Under the pieces are notes generated by a model, which saw only the letters and a list, made by a program, of their open reading frames with translations, was not told the DNA's origin and searched no databases. From contig CAZIJR010000029.1 of the NCBI GenBank assembly GCA_964539855.1, forward strand, positions 1 through 7,149: a DNA stretch of 7,149 nucleotides, read 5' to 3'. Shown one piece after another: positions 6,722 through 7,149 of the stretch (position 1 is its first letter; the number at the start of each line of letters is the position of its first letter). This DNA comes from XYD1-FULL-39-28 sp964539855 (GTDB taxonomy: Bacteria; Patescibacteriota; Minisyncoccia; Minisyncoccales; Staskawiczbacteraceae). A program made the translations under genes and the position numbers.

Positions 6722-6778
6722 TTTTTTTTAAAAATTAATTACGTATAATGTTTAATAATCTTACCACTTCACCCAACC
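6722..6778 (-). promoter_or_regulatory. Probable promoter region of the thymidylate operon
   Basis: A terminator for the upstream coiled-coil gene lies just beyond, so the operon needs its own start somewhere in these 57 bases. The strand reads TTGGTT, 17 bases, TATTAA, then a second AT-rich box TATACG closer to the gene. Both matches to sigma70 consensus are weak (3 of 6 and 4 of 6). I support the presence of a promoter from context but not an exact position. Confidence 0.35.
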
Positions 6779-6808
6779 AAAAATCAAGCGTTTTAATGCT
6801 TGATTTTT
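6779..6808 (-). terminator. Hairpin terminator, symmetrical, after the coiled-coil gene
   Basis: An uninterrupted 11-bp stem pairs 6779-6789 (aaaaatcaagc) with 6798-6808 (gcttgattttt) around an 8-base loop. Each strand ends its stem in a run of T, so it could stop transcription in both directions. It begins 18 bases past the TAA of the coiled-coil gene (6827-6829), which is its obvious target, and separates that gene from the deaminase operon. The stem is AT-rich with four GC pairs, so its strength is uncertain. Confidence 0.75.
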
Positions 6809-6826
6809 TAATATTTTATTCTGTAG

Positions 6827-7093
6827 TTACACCGCAAACATTCCTCGCAATTCTTTTACTTCTGCCTCCAGCTTTTCTATTCTTTTCTGATGACTTGCCA
6901 AAACCCTGTCTTCTAATCCATCAAAGCGTCTGTTCATTTCAGCTTTGGTTACCATACTATCAAAACGCTTATCAACTTGTTCAAAACGCTTATCAACTTG
7001 TTCAAAACGCTTATTCATATCTTCTTTCACCTCTGTAAAACCATTCTGAACCATTGATGCTAAATCATCAATCGTAATATTTTTCTTTACCAT
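6827..7093 (-). CDS. Small heptad-repeat coiled-coil protein of unknown function
   Basis: An 88-residue, highly charged protein with no signal peptide or membrane segment. After a short N-terminal stretch (MVKKNITIDDLASMVQNGF) it is almost entirely helical heptads. F30, V33, F37, V40, F44 and M47 fall at perfect a/d positions in the tandem unit KRFEQVD, repeated with a third degenerate copy. The register then shifts through NRRFDGLEDRV and ends in a second heptad stretch with I72, L75, V79 and L82. It probably forms a homo-oligomeric coiled coil; I cannot assign a function. A consensus promoter lies directly upstream and a terminator directly downstream, so it is a single-gene unit. The -10 box is only 8 bases from the ATG, suggesting a leaderless mRNA and supporting this start. 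The opposite strand is also open over much of this region, but that follows from the repeats. Confidence 0.8.
   Translation of the reverse strand: MVKKNITIDDLASMVQNGFTEVKEDMNKRFEQVDKRFEQVDKRFDSMVTKAEMNRRFDGLEDRVLASHQKRIEKLEAEVKELRGMFAV
6960..7013 (-). repeat. Tandem 21-base repeat inside the coiled-coil gene
   Basis: Two exact 21-base copies (6960-6980 and 6981-7001) are followed by a partial third that matches for 12 bases (7002-7013). Each copy encodes one heptad, KRFEQVD. Identity at the DNA level, including third codon positions, points to recent duplication rather than old protein-level constraint. Confidence 0.9.
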
Positions 7094-7101
7094 ATAACTT
7101 T

Positions 7102-7129
7102 ATTATACTGTCGTAAAACCTCATGTCAA
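7102..7129 (-). promoter_or_regulatory. Consensus sigma70-type promoter, probably leaderless
   Basis: On the minus strand TTGACA (7129-7124) and TATAAT (7107-7102) are both perfect consensus hexamers, separated by 16 bases. Only 8 bases (7101-7094) lie between the -10 box and the ATG of the coiled-coil gene. Transcription normally starts about 6 to 9 bases after the -10 box, which would be at or next to the start codon. Confidence 0.8.
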
Positions 7130-7149
7130 TCCTTTATCTCAATTCCCAT

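Noticed and set aside
6960..7013. CRISPR-like array
   Set aside because: The repeats are directly adjacent without spacers and encode coiled-coil heptads in frame.
6748..7038. Plus-strand open frame of 96 codons opposite the coiled-coil gene
   Set aside because: It exists because the 21-base repeat keeps the opposite strand open (QNAYQLV repeated). It runs through the terminator hairpin, and the minus strand has a clear promoter and heptad protein.
7126..7149. Seven-codon frame MGIEIKD ending in TGA, upstream of the coiled-coil gene
   Set aside because: It is too short to support as a gene or gene tail; all three minus-strand frames reach a stop in this stretch, so none is preferred.

Overview
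The window looks like a scaffold piece from a small-genome, AT-rich bacterium, most likely a member of the Candidate Phyla Radiation (Patescibacteria). This is inference from overall character: tightly overlapping genes, low GC, almost no Shine-Dalgarno sequences, a tRNA-modifying methylthiotransferase without its C-terminal domain, and a short GC-rich palindromic insert inside a coding region. No marker gene fixes the lineage. TGA ends the deaminase gene at 6227-6229, so the recoded lineages that read TGA as glycine or tryptophan are unlikely. Two runs of exactly 100 N (3459-3558 and 5556-5655) are conventional scaffold-gap placeholders, so true distances across them are unknown.

Layout. Plus strand, 1-2029: miaB then miaA, overlapping by 11 bases. 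They are consecutive steps of one pathway, prenylation of tRNA A37 and then its methylthiolation. miaA runs tail-to-tail into gatB with a 21-base antisense overlap. Minus strand, 6721 down to 2009: one compact operon reading dCMP deaminase - Nudix hydrolase - (gap) - tail of a P-loop nucleotide kinase - thymidylate kinase - thymidylate synthase - dihydrofolate reductase - (gap) - gatB. Junctions that can be seen are 4-base overlaps or gaps of 2 to 4 bases. Upstream of this operon, on the same strand, lies a separately transcribed small coiled-coil protein gene (6827-7093) with a consensus sigma70-type promoter and its own hairpin terminator.

How the genes work together. The minus-strand operon is a near-complete route to thymidine nucleotides starting at the monophosphate level. 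dCMP is deaminated to dUMP, ThyA methylates dUMP to dTMP using methylene-tetrahydrofolate, FolA regenerates tetrahydrofolate from the dihydrofolate that ThyA releases, and Tmk phosphorylates dTMP to dTDP. The Nudix enzyme has no proven substrate; its position suggests a role in nucleotide pools. gatB, a subunit of the tRNA amidotransferase, follows on the same strand and shares only genome position with the thymidylate genes.

The most useful observations are the palindromic in-frame insert in miaB, the absent TRAM domain of MiaB, the hidden gene junction in the second gap, substitutions in the cofactor phosphate pocket of FolA, and the apparently leaderless promoter of the coiled-coil gene. 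I saw no CRISPR array, insertion sequence, tRNA or rRNA, and no gene-free stretch above 300 bases. I found no clearly new multi-gene system; the ordinary genes explain most of the window.
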